A stretch of 64,000 nt of DNA from Lachnospiraceae bacterium (GTDB lineage: Bacteria > Bacillota > Clostridia > Lachnospirales > Lachnospiraceae): contig JAGBOC010000020.1 in the NCBI GenBank assembly GCA_017634065.1, positions 1 to 64,000 on the forward strand, read 5' to 3'. The notes below the pieces were generated by a model. It saw only the letters and a program-made list of their open reading frames with translations, was not told the DNA's origin and searched no databases. A program made the translations under genes and the position numbers. Numbering within the stretch: position 1 is the first letter of the stretch; each line of letters opens with the position of its first letter. Of the stretch, positions 1-9,100 are shown piece by piece.

Positions 1-554
1 CCAGCTGCCGGTTCATCAAGTAATAAAACTTTTGGATTAGTTGCTATGGCACGTGCAATCTCAAGTTTTCTTTGTTTGCCATAAGGAAGATTTGCTGACT
101 TCATTAGGGCATCATTTTCAAGATTAAAAACTTTAAGTATTGCCATTGCTTCCTCGTCCATAAGATTTTCATATCTATGATATCTTGGGAGCCTAAGTAT
201 ACCAGAAAGAGTAGAATATCTATATTTATTTTGAAGTGCTATCTTTACATTGTCGTGGACAGATAGTTTATGAAATAGTCTTATGTTTTGAAAAGTTCTT
301 GCTATACCCATCTTATTTATTTCTATAGTATTTTTCCCATCTATTTTATTTACACCATTTAACATTATAGTTCCAGTAGTAGGCTTATAAACTCCTGTCA
401 GTAGATTGAAGATAGTAGTTTTCCCAGCACCATTTGGACCGATAAGACCATACAATTCATTTTCTCTTATAGATAGATTAAAGTTTTCTACAGCGTGAAG
501 TCCACCGAACTGTATAGAAAGATTTTTTACAGAGAGCATAATATTACTTTTCAT
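1..554 (-). CDS. livG: Branched-chain amino acid ABC transporter ATPase LivG (partial, 3' end outside window)
   Basis: Cytoplasmic ATPase subunit of the LIV-type importer that drives uptake of leucine, isoleucine and valine. Translating the minus strand from the ATG at 554 gives a typical LivG N-terminus: Walker A GPNGAGKTT, the LivG-like stretch TFQNIRLF around the Q-loop, then LPYGKQRKLEIARA in the signature position and LLLLDEPAAG as Walker B at the window edge. About 184 codons are present; roughly the last quarter of the protein, and probably livF behind it, lie outside. The start is fixed by a strong AAGGAGG about 8 bases upstream, inside the end of livM, whose stop touches this ATG. 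An in-frame ATG at 539 is a less likely start. It is cotranscribed with livM, livH and the binding protein. Confidence 0.93.
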   Translation of the reverse strand, partial: MKSNIMLSVKNLSIQFGGLHAVENFNLSIRENELYGLIGPNGAGKTTIFNLLTGVYKPTTGTIMLNGVNKIDGKNTIEINKMGIARTFQNIRLFHKLSVHDNVKIALQNKYRYSTLSGILRLPRYHRYENLMDEEAMAILKVFNLENDALMKSANLPYGKQRKLEIARAIATNPKVLLLDEPAA

Positions 555-1658
555 TTATTTGCCCTCCTTATTTTCATTTTTTATCTTGACAGATTTTAGT
601 CCATTTAATATTGGAAACTTATTCTTTAACACTTCCATATACTGCTTCATTGATGGTGCAGAAGTAAATATCATAACAATGATAAGTACTATAGAGTATA
701 TAAGCATTCTGTAATCTTGAAGATTTCGAAGCATTTCAGGTAGAAGTGTAAGTATTACCGCTGCGATAATCGAACCTCTAATTCTTCCCATACCACCAAG
801 GACTACAAATACAAGTATAGTTATAGACATATTGTAGCCAAAGTTTTTTGGAAGAGCAGTGAGAGTAGTAAGATTATGTGCATATAATACTCCTGCGACT
901 CCTGCCATACTACTTGCGATGGTAAATGCTATAAGTTTATATTTTGTCGCACTTATACCTACTGATTCGGCAGCAATTAGATTGTCGCGAAGTGCTTTAA
1001 TGTTACGACCAGTTCTTGAGTTTATAAGATTGAGTATGATTGTCACAACTATCAAAAGTAAAACCACACCAGCAGTGAAAGAAGAGTAGTGTGGTGTGCC
1101 AGTTATTCCTTGAGCACCCTTTATAACTACAAAACCATTTTCAGTGAGACCAAGATCCATAGTATTCTTTAGTGAGATATGAGCACCATTTTCATCAAAA
1201 CCAAGATAGATAGCATTTGCTATATTTTTAATTATCTCACCAAAGGCAAGTGTCACTATGGCAAGATAGTCACCTTTAAGTCGCAAGACTGGTATGCCAA
1301 TAAGTATTCCTGCGATACCAGCTGTGACTGCTCCTATGATAATCGCAATAACAAAAAGATATAACCCTTCGACACCTAAAAACTTCATATACCTTGTAAA
1401 TACTGCACTTGAAAATGCACCTATGCACATGAAACCAGCATGTCCTAAACTTAGTTCACCACTGATTCCAACTACTAAATTAAGAGATACAGCGAGTATT
1501 GAATAAGTGCAGAATGGAACAAGTAGTCCACCTAAAAGTGAAGATATTTTACCTTGATATGAGAGAAACATTACAACAGCATACGCTATAATAATCATAA
1601 GGTATATGCTCAAATTGTATCTTGCTTTTCTTTGTTTTTTTAATTTGAAATAATCCAT
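555..1658 (-). CDS. livM: Branched-chain amino acid ABC transporter permease LivM
   Basis: One of the two membrane subunits of the LIV importer. The 367-residue protein has about nine hydrophobic segments and the family landmarks SLNLVVGISGELSLGHAGF near residue 60 and LRLKGDYLAIVTLAFGEI near 125. A cytoplasmic loop with GRNIKALRDNLIAAESVGI, the EAA-like site that contacts the ATPase, follows at about 217-236. The length is normal for LivM. Three bases separate it from livH upstream, and its stop codon abuts the livG start, so the genes are translationally coupled. Nothing is odd in the sequence. Substrate identity within the LIV/amide/urea family is inferred from gene order and the binding protein, not proven by sequence. 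Confidence 0.95.
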   Translation of the reverse strand: MDYFKLKKQRKARYNLSIYLMIIIAYAVVMFLSYQGKISSLLGGLLVPFCTYSILAVSLNLVVGISGELSLGHAGFMCIGAFSSAVFTRYMKFLGVEGLYLFVIAIIIGAVTAGIAGILIGIPVLRLKGDYLAIVTLAFGEIIKNIANAIYLGFDENGAHISLKNTMDLGLTENGFVVIKGAQGITGTPHYSSFTAGVVLLLIVVTIILNLINSRTGRNIKALRDNLIAAESVGISATKYKLIAFTIASSMAGVAGVLYAHNLTTLTALPKNFGYNMSITILVFVVLGGMGRIRGSIIAAVILTLLPEMLRNLQDYRMLIYSIVLIIVMIFTSAPSMKQYMEVLKNKFPILNGLKSVKIKNENKEGK

Positions 1659-1660
1659 AA

Positions 1661-2542
1661 TTAAACTTTCTCTATATTTGCTTTACCTAAAATTCCTGAT
1701 GGCTTTACGAGAAGCATAACTATCAAAACTGAAAAAACTATTGCATCAGAAAGTTGGGCAGAAATATATGCCTTCGACATATTTTCAAGAACTCCTAAAA
1801 TAAGTCCTCCTATGAAAGCACCAGGAATTGAACCTATGCCACCGATTACTGCAGCAACGAATGCTTTGATACCGGGCATGGCACCTGTAGTAGGAGTTAG
1901 AGTTGGGTATGTTGAGCAAAGAAGTACTCCTGCTATTGCAGCAAGAAATGATCCAATTGCAAATGTCATAGCGATAGTGCCATTTACATTTATACCCATA
2001 AGTGTACTTGCACTTCTGTCTTCTGACACTGCAAGCATTGCTTGACCCATTTTTGTTTTATTAATAAATGTTGTTAGCCCAAGCATTATAATTATACAAA
2101 GAGCTATAGTTACTATACTTTCACTTGAGATGATAAGATTTCCATTAAATAGTTTAAGTGGAGGAATAGTAACAATACTCTTAAAACTTTTTGTATTTGC
2201 ACCAAATATAAGGAGTGCAATATTTTGTAAAAAATATGACACACCTATAGCGGTGATGAGTACTGATAGTGAGTTAGCACCTCGAAGAGGTTTATATGCA
2301 ATTCTTTCTATAATAATGCCAATTACTGTGCAAGAGATAGATGCAAGAATCACACTCAATATAGGATGAATTCCTAATTGACTCATAAAAACAAAAGTGA
2401 TGTATGATCCAATCATCAAAACATCACCATGTGCAAAATTAAGCATTTTGGCTATACCATAAACCATGGTATAGCCAAGTGCTATAATTGCATATATTGA
2501 TCCGAGACTAAGTCCGCTCACAAGATATGTTAAAAAATCCAT
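1661..2542 (-). CDS. livH: Branched-chain amino acid ABC transporter permease LivH
   Basis: The second membrane subunit, which pairs with LivM in the LIV importer. The 293-residue protein has about eight hydrophobic helices. The N-terminal GLSLGSIYAIIALGYTMVYG and MLNFAHGDVLMIGSY are hallmarks of LivH, and a cytoplasmic loop with AVSEDRSASTLMGIN is the site expected to dock on the ATPases. The C-terminal VLENMSKAYISAQLSDA stretch is also typical. It starts at ATG 2542, three bases after the stop of the binding protein gene. Length and motifs are normal. Confidence 0.95.
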   Translation of the reverse strand: MDFLTYLVSGLSLGSIYAIIALGYTMVYGIAKMLNFAHGDVLMIGSYITFVFMSQLGIHPILSVILASISCTVIGIIIERIAYKPLRGANSLSVLITAIGVSYFLQNIALLIFGANTKSFKSIVTIPPLKLFNGNLIISSESIVTIALCIIIMLGLTTFINKTKMGQAMLAVSEDRSASTLMGINVNGTIAMTFAIGSFLAAIAGVLLCSTYPTLTPTTGAMPGIKAFVAAVIGGIGSIPGAFIGGLILGVLENMSKAYISAQLSDAIVFSVLIVMLLVKPSGILGKANIEKV

Positions 2543-2545
2543 AAA

Positions 2546-3727
2546 TTAATCTGCTAATACATAAACACCATTTTGAATTACAACTGCTTTTGGTGTCTTA
2601 TTAGGCTCTCCATTTGCTTCCCAACTGATGCTATCACCAGTGAGTCCTTTTTGAGTGATAGTAGTCATAGTAGTTTTAAGTGCATTACATAAATCAGATA
2701 CTGAACTTGCTGGAGTGAGATTTGCTTTTTCAATAGCAAGTTTAAGTGTATAAGCACAGTCATAAGCATCTGCTGCAAATTGATTAGGAATCTCACCATA
2801 TTTATTTTGATACTCTTTTACAAAATTAACTGTCAAATCATCAGTTGCATCTGCAGAGAATGGAGTAAGAAGCATAAGTCCTTCTGCAAGAGACTTATCA
2901 AAGTTTTCAAGTGTTAAGATACCATCCATACCATCACATCCAAAGAATGTAGGAGCATATCCCATTTGTTTTGCTTGGTTAAGAACAAGTGCTGCCTCTG
3001 AATAGTAGAATGGTAAGAATACTAAATCAGCATCAGCGGCTTTTATCTTAGTAAGTTGAGTTGTGAAGTCAGTTTTAGAATCAGCTGTAAATTGCTCTTC
3101 TGCAACTATTTCAAAGTTCTTACCAGAAGCTTCTTGAACGAATTTCTCATAGATACCAGTTGAGTAAACATCAGATGAATCATAGATGATACCTACTTTT
3201 TTAGCAAGGTTATGATCATTTATATATTGTGCTGATGCAATACCTTGGTTAGGATCTGAGAAACACATTCTAAATACATTTGGATTGAGTGCACAGTCTA
3301 CTGCTGAACCAGATGGAGTAATTTGGAACATATTATCAGCTACAGTCTTGTCAGCAACTGCTATACAAGGTGAAGAAGTAACAGTTCCAATCAATAATTG
3401 CATACCCCAGTCTTTAAGTGAGTTGTAAGCATTAACTGATTTCTCTGCATCATGCTCATCATCAGCGAAACGATATTCAACTTGGTAACCATTATATCCA
3501 CCATTTGCATTGATCTCGTCTATAGCAATTTGAAGTGCATTTTTTACAGCTAATCCATAGACAGCTGCACCACCAGTTGTAGGTCCAATACCGCCAACTT
3601 TAAATGTGGCAGTTTCGGCATTTGCTGCAGGAGTCTCTGCAGTAGTGTTTGAAACTTGCTTTTGTCCACATGCGAAAAGTGTAGTGGCAAGTGCTAAAGC
3701 AAGAATTAAAGATAAAAGTTTTTTCAT
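2546..3727 (-). CDS. livK: Branched-chain amino acid ABC transporter substrate-binding lipoprotein (LivK/LivJ type)
   Basis: Extracellular ligand-binding component of the LIV importer (periplasmic binding protein fold type I, Peripla_BP_6). The protein has 393 residues. Residues 1-20 form a lipoprotein signal peptide (charged MKK, hydrophobic core, lipobox LFAC) with Cys20 as the lipidated residue, followed by a short polar linker. The mature part has the family features GGIGPTTGGAAVYG, EINANGGYNGYQVEYRFADD and the ligand-contact stretch GTVTSSPCIAVAD. The start at ATG 3727 has AGGAGG seven bases upstream. As first gene of the operon it has its own promoter at 3761-3789. The exact ligand (Leu/Ile/Val or another amino acid or amide) cannot be decided from sequence. 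Confidence 0.93.
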   Translation of the reverse strand: MKKLLSLILALALATTLFACGQKQVSNTTAETPAANAETATFKVGGIGPTTGGAAVYGLAVKNALQIAIDEINANGGYNGYQVEYRFADDEHDAEKSVNAYNSLKDWGMQLLIGTVTSSPCIAVADKTVADNMFQITPSGSAVDCALNPNVFRMCFSDPNQGIASAQYINDHNLAKKVGIIYDSSDVYSTGIYEKFVQEASGKNFEIVAEEQFTADSKTDFTTQLTKIKAADADLVFLPFYYSEAALVLNQAKQMGYAPTFFGCDGMDGILTLENFDKSLAEGLMLLTPFSADATDDLTVNFVKEYQNKYGEIPNQFAADAYDCAYTLKLAIEKANLTPASSVSDLCNALKTTMTTITQKGLTGDSISWEANGEPNKTPKAVVIQNGVYVLAD

Positions 3728-3760
3728 AATTTATAAATCCTCCTAAAAAGTTGTAGAATA

Positions 3761-3789
3761 AATATACTAAAAAAATGCTAAAAATACAA
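3761..3789 (-). promoter_or_regulatory. Probable sigma-A promoter of the liv operon
   Basis: On the minus strand TTGTAT (3784-3789) and TATATT (3761-3766) are separated by exactly 17 bases. The predicted transcription start is near 3754, giving a leader of about 27 bases that carries the AGGAGG of livK. Confidence 0.6.
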
Positions 3790-3827
3790 TACTTGATATA
3801 ACTATTTTTCAAGAAACCTTATATTGG

Positions 3828-3844
3828 TATAACTTAAAGTTATA
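3828..3844. promoter_or_regulatory. Perfect inverted repeat upstream of the liv promoter, candidate operator
   Basis: TATAACTT and AAGTTATA form an 8-bp palindrome around one central base. The half-site recurs at 3797-3803 (TATAACT) just upstream of the liv -35 box and at 3887-3894 (AAGTTATA). Its centre is about 80 bases upstream of the predicted liv transcription start, a place where activators often bind. The bound protein is unknown; no regulator gene lies next to it. Confidence 0.4.
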
Positions 3845-3951
3845 TGTTAAAATCGAAAAAGATGCATAAGTAATAGTGATTTGCAAAAGTTATATACCAT
3901 TAACTATGTCAAATAATTAAAGATTTATACACATATATTTATGATCAAATA

Positions 3952-3979
3952 TTACAACATAAGTAAAATGTGGTATAAT
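3952..3979 (+). promoter_or_regulatory. Promoter of rarA with extended -10
   Basis: TTACAA (3952-3957), 16 bases, then TATAAT (3974-3979) preceded by TGG (extended -10). The predicted transcription start is near 3986, only about 9 bases before the ATG at 3995. This rules out the longer in-frame start at 3941, which lies upstream of the promoter. Confidence 0.7.
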
Positions 3980-3994
3980 GTTAAAGAGGTAATT

Positions 3995-5308
3995 ATGGAT
4001 ATATTTGATTATATGGAAGAAAAATGGAAAGATAGCGAAGCACCACTTGCATCAAGAATGAGACCAACTACTCTTGATGAAGTTGTTGGGCAGGAAGATA
4101 TAATTGGTAAGGACAAATTACTTTACCGTGCTATTAAAGCGGATAAGTTAAGCTCTATTATTTTGTATGGCCCACCTGGAGTAGGGAAGACAACACTTGC
4201 TAAAGTAATCGCTAATACTACAAAAGCAAGTTTTTATCAGGTTAATGCGACAACGGCTGGAAAAAAAGATATGGAGAATGTAATTGCTGAAGCAAAAAAT
4301 AATATTGCGACGAAGGGCACAAAATCCATACTTTTTATAGATGAGATACATAGGTTCAATAAATCACAACAAGACTTTCTTTTGCCATATGTTGAAGATG
4401 GGACGATAATACTTATAGGTGCGACAACTGAAAATCCTTATTTTGAAGTAAATGGAGCACTTATATCAAGATCAAGAATATTTGAATTAAAGCCACTTTC
4501 AAAAGAAAATATATTGACACTCATCAGGAGAACCTTTGAATCAGATAAAGGTGTCAAATCATATAATGCAAGGATTACTGATGATGCAGCAGATTTTTTG
4601 GCAGACATAGCTGATGGTGATGCAAGATCCGCTCTTAATGCTATAGAACTTGCAGTGCTAACTACTGAAAAGAGTGAAGACGGTTTTATAAATATTGATT
4701 TGAAAGTGATAGAGCAGTGTATTCAGAAAAAAGCTATAAGGTATGATAAGGATGGCGACAATCACTATGATACTATAAGTGCTTTCATAAAATCACTTAG
4801 GGGCTCTGACCCAGATGCGTCTCTTTATTATTTGGCTCGAATGCTCACTGCTGGAGAAGATATAAAGTTTATAGCAAGAAGGATGATGATTTCTGCATCG
4901 GAAGATGTTGGCAATGCAAATCCTATGGCAATATGTGTGGCAACATCTGTTGCTTCTGCAGTAGAAAGAGTAGGTATGCCAGAAGCAAAAATAATACTTG
5001 CTCAAGGAGCAACCTATATAGCCTCATCTCCAAAGTCAAATGCCTCGTGCATGGGAATAGATAAGGCGATGGAAGTAGTTAAAGAGACAGGTAATCTTTC
5101 TATACCACCATATTTGAGAGGTGCATATAAAGGAGCGGATAAACTTGGTAGAGGCATAGGATATAAGTATGCTCATGATTATCCTAATCACTATGTTGAC
5201 CAACAGTATCTGCCTGATGAGATTAAAGATGTGAAAATGTATGAACCAACAGATATTGGTTTTGAAGCAAAGATAAAAGAGTATTTCAAAAAGATAGGTA
5301 AAAAGTAA
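3995..5308 (+). CDS. rarA: Replication-associated recombination protein A (RarA/MgsA, AAA+ ATPase)
   Basis: Clamp-loader-like AAA+ ATPase that acts at stalled replication forks with SSB and recombination proteins. The protein has 437 residues from ATG 3995. Visible motifs are PTTLDEVVGQEDIIG near the N-terminus, Walker A GPPGVGKTT, Walker B LFIDEIHRFNKSQQD, sensor 1 GATTENPYFEVN and the arginine finger SRSRIFEL. The C-terminal RarA tetramerisation region follows (YYLARMLTAGEDIKFIARRM, ASEDVGNANP, YPNHYV). The start was chosen because GAGGT lies just upstream and the -10 box lies inside the longer reading frame. Length is typical. A secreted protein follows after 17 bases, perhaps cotranscribed. 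Confidence 0.95.
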   Translation: MDIFDYMEEKWKDSEAPLASRMRPTTLDEVVGQEDIIGKDKLLYRAIKADKLSSIILYGPPGVGKTTLAKVIANTTKASFYQVNATTAGKKDMENVIAEAKNNIATKGTKSILFIDEIHRFNKSQQDFLLPYVEDGTIILIGATTENPYFEVNGALISRSRIFELKPLSKENILTLIRRTFESDKGVKSYNARITDDAADFLADIADGDARSALNAIELAVLTTEKSEDGFINIDLKVIEQCIQKKAIRYDKDGDNHYDTISAFIKSLRGSDPDASLYYLARMLTAGEDIKFIARRMMISASEDVGNANPMAICVATSVASAVERVGMPEAKIILAQGATYIASSPKSNASCMGIDKAMEVVKETGNLSIPPYLRGAYKGADKLGRGIGYKYAHDYPNHYVDQQYLPDEIKDVKMYEPTDIGFEAKIKEYFKKIGKK

Positions 5309-5325
5309 GAAAGGATGAGTGTAAG

Positions 5326-6054
5326 ATGAGAAAAAGAAAAATTACGTTATTTGTTTCTATGATTATTTTTAGCTTAATGATGTCAACTTTTGTATCAAAT
5401 GCGGGAATTATTGATGATATTCTTAAAGGATTTGGCATTAAGACTGAAGAGAGTGTAGGAAATGATGCTAAAGAAGCAGTCGAAAATATTATAGAAGAAA
5501 GTCTTGATGAAGATCAAAAGGCAGTAATTAAGCAAATAGAAAATATTTATATGGGCATTACAAACTTGGATTTAGATTTAGTGCTTGATAATATTGATTA
5601 TGAATTACCTGAAGAGATTCGCAATAATATTCAAGACTTCTTTGACAATTATCATGATGGAAAGGATAATGTCAAAGGGATACTTAAAACGGTAAAATAT
5701 AATATTGAAAGTGTCTCATCTGTTCAAGATAAAATGGTGGCAAAAATTACCTATTCATATCCAGAAGTCACAAAAGTCATTAAAAAAGTTTTGCCAGAGA
5801 TAATTATTAAGAACCCAACGCTTTTACTTGCTATGAAGAACCCTACAGCACTATTTTTGCCAGGGCTAAATAATGATATTTTAAGTTCTATATTTGAAAT
5901 AGTAAAAAATGAACTCGATAAAAATAGCTATGAGACAGAAACATATACAAGAGATTTTAATTTTAAATTAATAGATGGCAAGTGGAAATTGACAGATACA
6001 GAATCTATTGTTAAGGACTTTAATATGTATCTTAATAACTTACCCAAATCTTAA
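5326..6054 (+). CDS. Secreted protein of unknown function
   Basis: A 242-residue protein with a clear N-terminal signal peptide: RKRK, a hydrophobic stretch, and a likely signal peptidase I site after SNA at residue 27. The mature part is acidic. It alternates helices with beta-like stretches (AKITYSYPEV) and ends with FNFKLIDGKWKLTDTESIV, the kind of ending seen in NTF2-like or DUF4878-like extracytoplasmic domains. I do not recognise a named family. There is no lipobox Cys. It lies 17 bases after rarA with a weak ribosome site (AAAGGAT about 10 bases upstream) and is closed by a terminator at 6085. It is probably exported or retained at the cell wall; function is unknown. Confidence 0.75.
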   Translation: MRKRKITLFVSMIIFSLMMSTFVSNAGIIDDILKGFGIKTEESVGNDAKEAVENIIEESLDEDQKAVIKQIENIYMGITNLDLDLVLDNIDYELPEEIRNNIQDFFDNYHDGKDNVKGILKTVKYNIESVSSVQDKMVAKITYSYPEVTKVIKKVLPEIIIKNPTLLLAMKNPTALFLPGLNNDILSSIFEIVKNELDKNSYETETYTRDFNFKLIDGKWKLTDTESIVKDFNMYLNNLPKS

Positions 6055-6084
6055 AAAGTATTTTGTGAAATAGGATTGTTTTTG

Positions 6085-6110
6085 TGGCTCGTAAAGTGAG
6101 CCATTTTTTA
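6085..6110 (+). terminator. Rho-independent terminator after the rarA unit
   Basis: Stem TGGCTC/GAGCCA (6085-6090 with 6098-6103), 7-base loop, followed by a run of seven T. Confidence 0.8.
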
Positions 6111-6123
6111 ATACATTTGTTTG

Positions 6124-6152
6124 TTGAAAAGCAGTAATAAATGTGTTAAAAT
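6124..6152 (+). promoter_or_regulatory. Promoter of the PFOR gene
   Basis: TTGAAA (6124-6129), 17 bases, TAAAAT (6147-6152). A second TATAAT lies at 6162-6167 without a good -35. The leader of about 40 bases ends in AGAGGG ahead of ATG 6199. Confidence 0.6.
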
Positions 6153-6198
6153 ACTACCGATTATAATTGAAAATATATAAATAGAGAGGGAAAAATAT

Positions 6199-9100
6199 AT
6201 GGCTAAAAAAGTAGTTAGAAAAATGAAAACTATGGATGGAAATGAGGCTGCCGCACATGCATCTTATGCTTATACTGAAGTCGCTGCTATTTATCCTATC
6301 ACACCTTCATCAGTTATGGCAGAACACACAGATGAATGGGCAACTGAGGGTAGAAAAAATATCTTTGGAGAGACAGTTCAAGTAAAGGAAATGCAGTCAG
6401 AGGCTGGTGCAGCTGGTGCAGTTCATGGTTCACTTGCTGCTGGGGCTCTTACTACAACTTATACAGCATCACAAGGTTTACTCCTTATGATACCAAATCT
6501 TTATAAGATTGCAGGAGAAGGTCTCCCAGGAGTATTTAATGTATCTGCAAGAGCAGTTGCTTCTCATGCACTTTCAATTTTTGGTGATCATAGCGATATC
6601 TATGCATGTCGTCAAACTGGTGCTTGTATGCTTGCATCAGGTTCAGTACAAGAAGTTATGGATTTAACTCCAGTAGCACATCTTTCTGCTATAAAGGGTA
6701 AGATTCCATTTATAAACTTCTTTGATGGCTTCAGAACTTCACATGAGATTCAAAAAGTTGAGACTTGGGACTATAAAGATTTGAAAGGATTACTTGATAA
6801 TAAAGCTTTAAAAGAGTTTAGAGATAATGCGATGAATCCAAATCATCCAAATGAGAGGGGTTCAGCACAAAACCCAGATATATTCTTCCAAGTGCGTGAA
6901 GCAAGTAATACAAATTATAATAAGATGCCAAAAATAGTTGAAGAGTATATGAATGCCATAAATAGTATGATTGGCACTAACTATAAACTTTTTAGTTACT
7001 ATGGAGATAAGACAGCAAATCATGTAATCATAGCTATGGGTTCAGTTTGTCAAACTATTGAAGAATATATCGATTACATGAATAAAAAGAAAAAAGCAAA
7101 AATCGGTGTGATAGAAGTTCATCTCTATAGACCATTTTCAAAAGAGCATTTACTTAAAGCACTTCCAAGCACAGTTAAGACTATATCAGTTCTTGATAGA
7201 ACAAAAGAGCCAGGAGCATTTGGTGAGCCACTCTATCTTGATGTAGTAGCTTCACTTAAAGGCACAAAGTTTGAAAAGTGTAAAATACTCGGTGGAAGAT
7301 ATGGTCTTGGTTCAAAGAATACTACACCTGAACAAATTTCAGCAGTATATGCAAATAAAACATTAAATGGTTTCACAATCGGTATCAATGATGATGTTAC
7401 TAAACTTTCTCTTAAAGAAGGTGCTACATTTGATTCAACACCAGAAGGTACAACTTGTTGTAAGTTCTGGGGTCTTGGATCAGATGGAACAGTAGGTGCA
7501 AATAAAAACTCTATAAAGATAATTGGTGACAACACTGATATGTTTGTTCAAGCATATTTTGACTATGATTCTAAAAAATCTGGTGGTGTCACAACATCAC
7601 ATCTTCGCTTTGGAAAGAAACCTATAAAGTCAACTTACCTTATATCAAAGGCAAACTTTGTAGCTTGTCACAAATCATCTTATCTTGAAAGTTACAATAT
7701 GGTAGAAGATTTAGTTGATGGAGGAACATTCCTTCTTAACTGTGACTGGGATCAGAATGCACTTGAAAAGAATCTTCCTGATCATGTTAAAAAATATATC
7801 GCAACTCACAAGATTAATTTCTATACTATAGATGGTGTAAAGATTGGTATAGAAACTGGTATGGGACCAACTCGTATAAATACTATTTTGCAATCAGCAT
7901 TCTTCAAACTTGCAAATATCATCCCAGAGAAAAAAGCTATTGAGTATATGAAGTCTGCTGCAAAAGCTACTTATGGCAGAAAAGGAGAAGATGTAGTAAA
8001 GAAGAACTTTGATGCTATAGATGCTGGTGCAACTGGTATGGTAAAGGTCAATGTTCCTGCTTCTTGGAAGACTATCAAGGTAAAGGAAGCAAAAACAAGT
8101 CAGTCTAAAGGACCAAAAGATGTTGTAAAGTTTGTTGACTTAATTCAAAAAGCTGTTAATAACAAGAAGGGTGATGAACTTCCTGTATCAGCATTTAAAG
8201 ATTATGTATATGGAAATACTCCATCAGGAACATCAGCATATGAGAAGAGAGGCATAGCAGTAAAGGTTCCTACTTGGCACAAAGATAATTGTATAGAATG
8301 TAATTTCTGTTCTATTGTATGTCCACACGCTGCTATAAGACCAGTAGCACTGAGTGCTAAAGAAGTAAAAGATATACCAAAGGGTATGAGTGTAAAAGAC
8401 CTAAATGGTATGGACGGATATAAGTTTACTATAGTAACAAGTGTTATGGATTGTACAGGATGTGGAGTCTGCGCTGATACTTGTCCAGGTATGAGGGGCG
8501 AGAAAGCACTTGTTATGAAAGATTTAGAACAAGCAATGGATGAGCAAAAGTATTTTGATTATGCAGTAAAACTTGAAGAAAAAGAAGATGTAGTAGAACA
8601 CTACGGAGAGCACACTGTTAAGGGCTCACAATTTAAGAAACCTTATTTAGAGTTTTCAGGTGCTTGTGCTGGATGTGGTGAGACACCATATGCTAAACTT
8701 GTTACTCAACTCTTTGGAGATAGAATGTATATAGCAAATGCAACAGGTTGCTCATCTATTTGGGGAAATTCATCTCCTTCAACTCCTTATACAAAGGATA
8801 GTAGAGGAAGAGGTCCAGCATGGAACAATTCACTTTTTGAGGACAACGCAGAGTTTGGTTATGGTATGTTCCTTGCACAAAAGGCTATCAGAGGCTCTTT
8901 ACTTAAAAAGGCTGAAGAGTTAATGCTTGAATCAAGCGGAGCACTTAAAGATGCATTAAAAGAATATTTAGATACAAAAGATTCATCAAAGGAAAATGGT
9001 AAGGCAACTGATAAGTTATTACCACTTCTTGAGAAATCTACTAACTCACTTGCTAAAGAGTTAGTTGCAAAGAAAGATTTCCTCTCAAAGAAGAGTCAAT

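Noticed and set aside
3941..3994. Upstream in-frame extension of rarA
   Set aside because: The extension contains the -10 box of the promoter, so it is not transcribed, and the extra residues do not look like RarA.
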